Part shown: piece by piece, positions 62,449 through 64,000 of the stretch | Layout: each line of letters opens with the position of its first letter | How positions within the stretch are numbered: the stretch's first letter is position 1 | Assembly: GCA_021787445.1 (NCBI GenBank) | Contig: JAJYLV010000002.1 | Coordinates: forward strand, 1-64,000 | DNA: 64,000 bases | Direction of reading: 5' to 3' | DNA from: Chloroflexota bacterium | GTDB lineage: Bacteria; Chloroflexota; Limnocylindria; P2-11E | Made by a program: the position numbers and the translations under genes | Notes under the pieces: model-generated | Told to the model about the DNA's origin: nothing | Database searches by the model: none | What the model saw: the letters and a program-made list of their open reading frames with translations, nothing else

Positions 62449-63296
62449 GCGCCCTCCGCGGCGACGCCGTCGTCGACACGCACGTTCACGTCACGAGCGC
62501 CGACACGAGGCGGTATCCCCGCACCGAGCCGGCGCCGGGAGCGACGTGGTTCGTCGACCGGCCGCTCGACGTGAACGGTCTTCTGCGCGACATGGACGAG
62601 GCCGGCGTCGCCAAGGCCGTCGTCGTTCAGGGGCTCGGGCCGTACGCGTTCGACAACCGCTACCTCCTCGATGCTGTGCCGCAGGACCTCGCCCGGCTCG
62701 CGGCCGTCGTCGCGGTCGATCCGACGGACCCGGCGGCCCCGGCGACGATGGCGCGGCTCGCCAAGCATCCCTACGTGCGCGCGGTCCGGCTCCCCGCGGG
62801 CACCGCACGCCGGTCCGACTGGCTCTCCGATGCCCGCGCCGACCGCGTCTGGCGCGCGGCCGCGGACCTGCGGCTCTCGCTGGTCCTGTGGGTCACGGAG
62901 GACGCCCTCGCCGAGCTCGCGGCCGTCGTCAGCCGTCACCCCGACGTCCCCGTCGCCCTCGACCACTGTGGCGGAGCGACCTTCCGGCGGGATGACGACA
63001 GCGTCGCGGCGACCGCTCTCCTGGCGTTCGTCCCGCTCGAGCACGTGCTGCTCAAGGTCACGACCGCCGTTCTCGATGTGGCGGACGCTCTCGACGACCC
63101 CGCGCCCCTCGGCGCGTGGCTCGCGGAGCACTTCGGCAGCCGGCGCCTCATGTGGGGGTCGAACCATCCCGCGAGCGGTGGGCGCTCCTACCGCGAGATG
63201 CGCGACCTCCTCGAGCGTGCGGTCGCGCGCCTCGCGTCGTCCGCACGCACGGACGTGCGAGGCGCGACGGCCGCGCGCCTTTACCGCCTGGGATGA
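62445..63296 (+). CDS. Amidohydrolase-family (TIM-barrel, COG3618-like) protein
   Basis: VVDTHVHVTSADTRRYPRTEPAPG; VALDHCGGATF; RLMWGSNHPASGG. Confidence 0.85.
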   Translation: MSALRGDAVVDTHVHVTSADTRRYPRTEPAPGATWFVDRPLDVNGLLRDMDEAGVAKAVVVQGLGPYAFDNRYLLDAVPQDLARLAAVVAVDPTDPAAPATMARLAKHPYVRAVRLPAGTARRSDWLSDARADRVWRAAADLRLSLVLWVTEDALAELAAVVSRHPDVPVALDHCGGATFRRDDDSVAATALLAFVPLEHVLLKVTTAVLDVADALDDPAPLGAWLAEHFGSRRLMWGSNHPASGGRSYREMRDLLERAVARLASSARTDVRGATAARLYRLG

Positions 63297-63306
63297 GCCT
63301 CCCGCG

Positions 63307-63741
63307 CTACGGGTTGGTCACGACGTGCCAGATCCCGTTGATGCCGTTGCCGATGGCGTCGCCCGGCTTCTGGTCGTTCTTGTAGTAGTAGAGAGGCTTG
63401 CCGTTGAGGGTCACTTGCTTACCGCCGTCGGAGCGCGTGATCGTTCCGAGCGTACCGCTGATCCCGTTACCCGTCGGCGTGCCGCTCGCGGTGAGAGGCG
63501 GCCACGTCGTCGCGCACGCTCCGCTGCAGTTCGAGGTGTCCTTGGCGTCCTTGTCGAAGACGTAGAGCGTCATCCCGTTCGCGGCAACGAGGATCGTGCC
63601 GAGGTTCGCGTTCTTCGCCGTCTTGACCGTCGCCCCCGCCGCGCTCGCCGACGCCGCCGCGCTCGCCGACGGGCTACTGGCCCCGCTCGCGCACGACGCG
63701 AGCAGCACGACCGCGACTCCTGCCACCACCGCTATCCGCAC
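63307..63741 (-). CDS. Secreted COG4315-like repeat lipoprotein
   Basis: Lipobox LLASC; ILVAANGMTLYVFDKDAKDTSNCSGACATTWPPL; LNGKPLYYYKNDQKPGDAIGNGINGIWHVV. Confidence 0.87.
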   Translation of the reverse strand: MRIAVVAGVAVVLLASCASGASSPSASAAASASAAGATVKTAKNANLGTILVAANGMTLYVFDKDAKDTSNCSGACATTWPPLTASGTPTGNGISGTLGTITRSDGGKQVTLNGKPLYYYKNDQKPGDAIGNGINGIWHVVTNP

Positions 63742-64000
63742 TGGTGTTCCTCCCTTTGTTCCATGGGCCCCGAGGCCGTTCCGCCGCCTCAGGCGCCCTG
63801 CCCATCAAGCATGCTCCCGCCCCGCGGGAAGCGCCGGAGGGCTGGAAGGGGGAGAACAAGAAGCGTCCCGAGCGACCTGCCTCCGCTTCCGGCCCCCGCT
63901 TCGAAGACGGCGGACCGGGTCGTGGAGCCGGTCCTTGATACCATCGCGGACCGCCTTTGATGCTATCTCCGGTTGCGCTCCCGAGGCCCGGGCCCTTGAT

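Noticed and set aside
63742-64000. Proline/Arg-rich ORFs at the right edge
   Set aside because: No family motif and truncated by the window; looks like intergenic sequence.

Overview
High-GC window, about 64 kb, densely packed with genes. It looks like a chromosomal segment from a Chloroflexota-like bacterium; that placement is inferred from gene content and protein style only. Most of it is core metabolism in tight, translationally coupled operons: methylmalonyl-CoA mutase/epimerase, a GlmL-like protein with an unknown partner, tsaE-tsaB-rimI-tsaD, gcvT-H-PA-PB, two family-5 peptide ABC transporters, an Rrf2-sufC-S-U-(DDN)-B-D-Rieske operon, a nucleotidyltransferase/phosphomutase fusion, split NAD synthetase, rsmI-metG-tatD, CIRCE-groES-groEL and an NMT1/SsuA-type ABC transporter. 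I saw no prophage, CRISPR, rRNA or convincing tRNA. Main points for follow-up: (1) two 170-bp copies, in opposite orientation, of a repeat with 19-bp imperfect terminal inverted repeats; (2) a perfect 11-1-11 palindrome abutting the ATG of a TetR gene next to an Rph-like phosphotransferase and a split DUF1254/DUF1214 pair; (3) a second palindrome between another TetR and a PaaA/BoxB-like diiron protein; (4) recurrent TANNNT boxes 6-9 nt upstream of start codons, suggesting leaderless mRNAs; (5) a shared TACCGG(A/T)A motif in front of the two halves of the suf operon; (6) a MetRS with altered HIGH and KMSKS motifs; (7) a GlmL-like/unknown gene pair. All family calls come from reading protein motifs; no database search was run.
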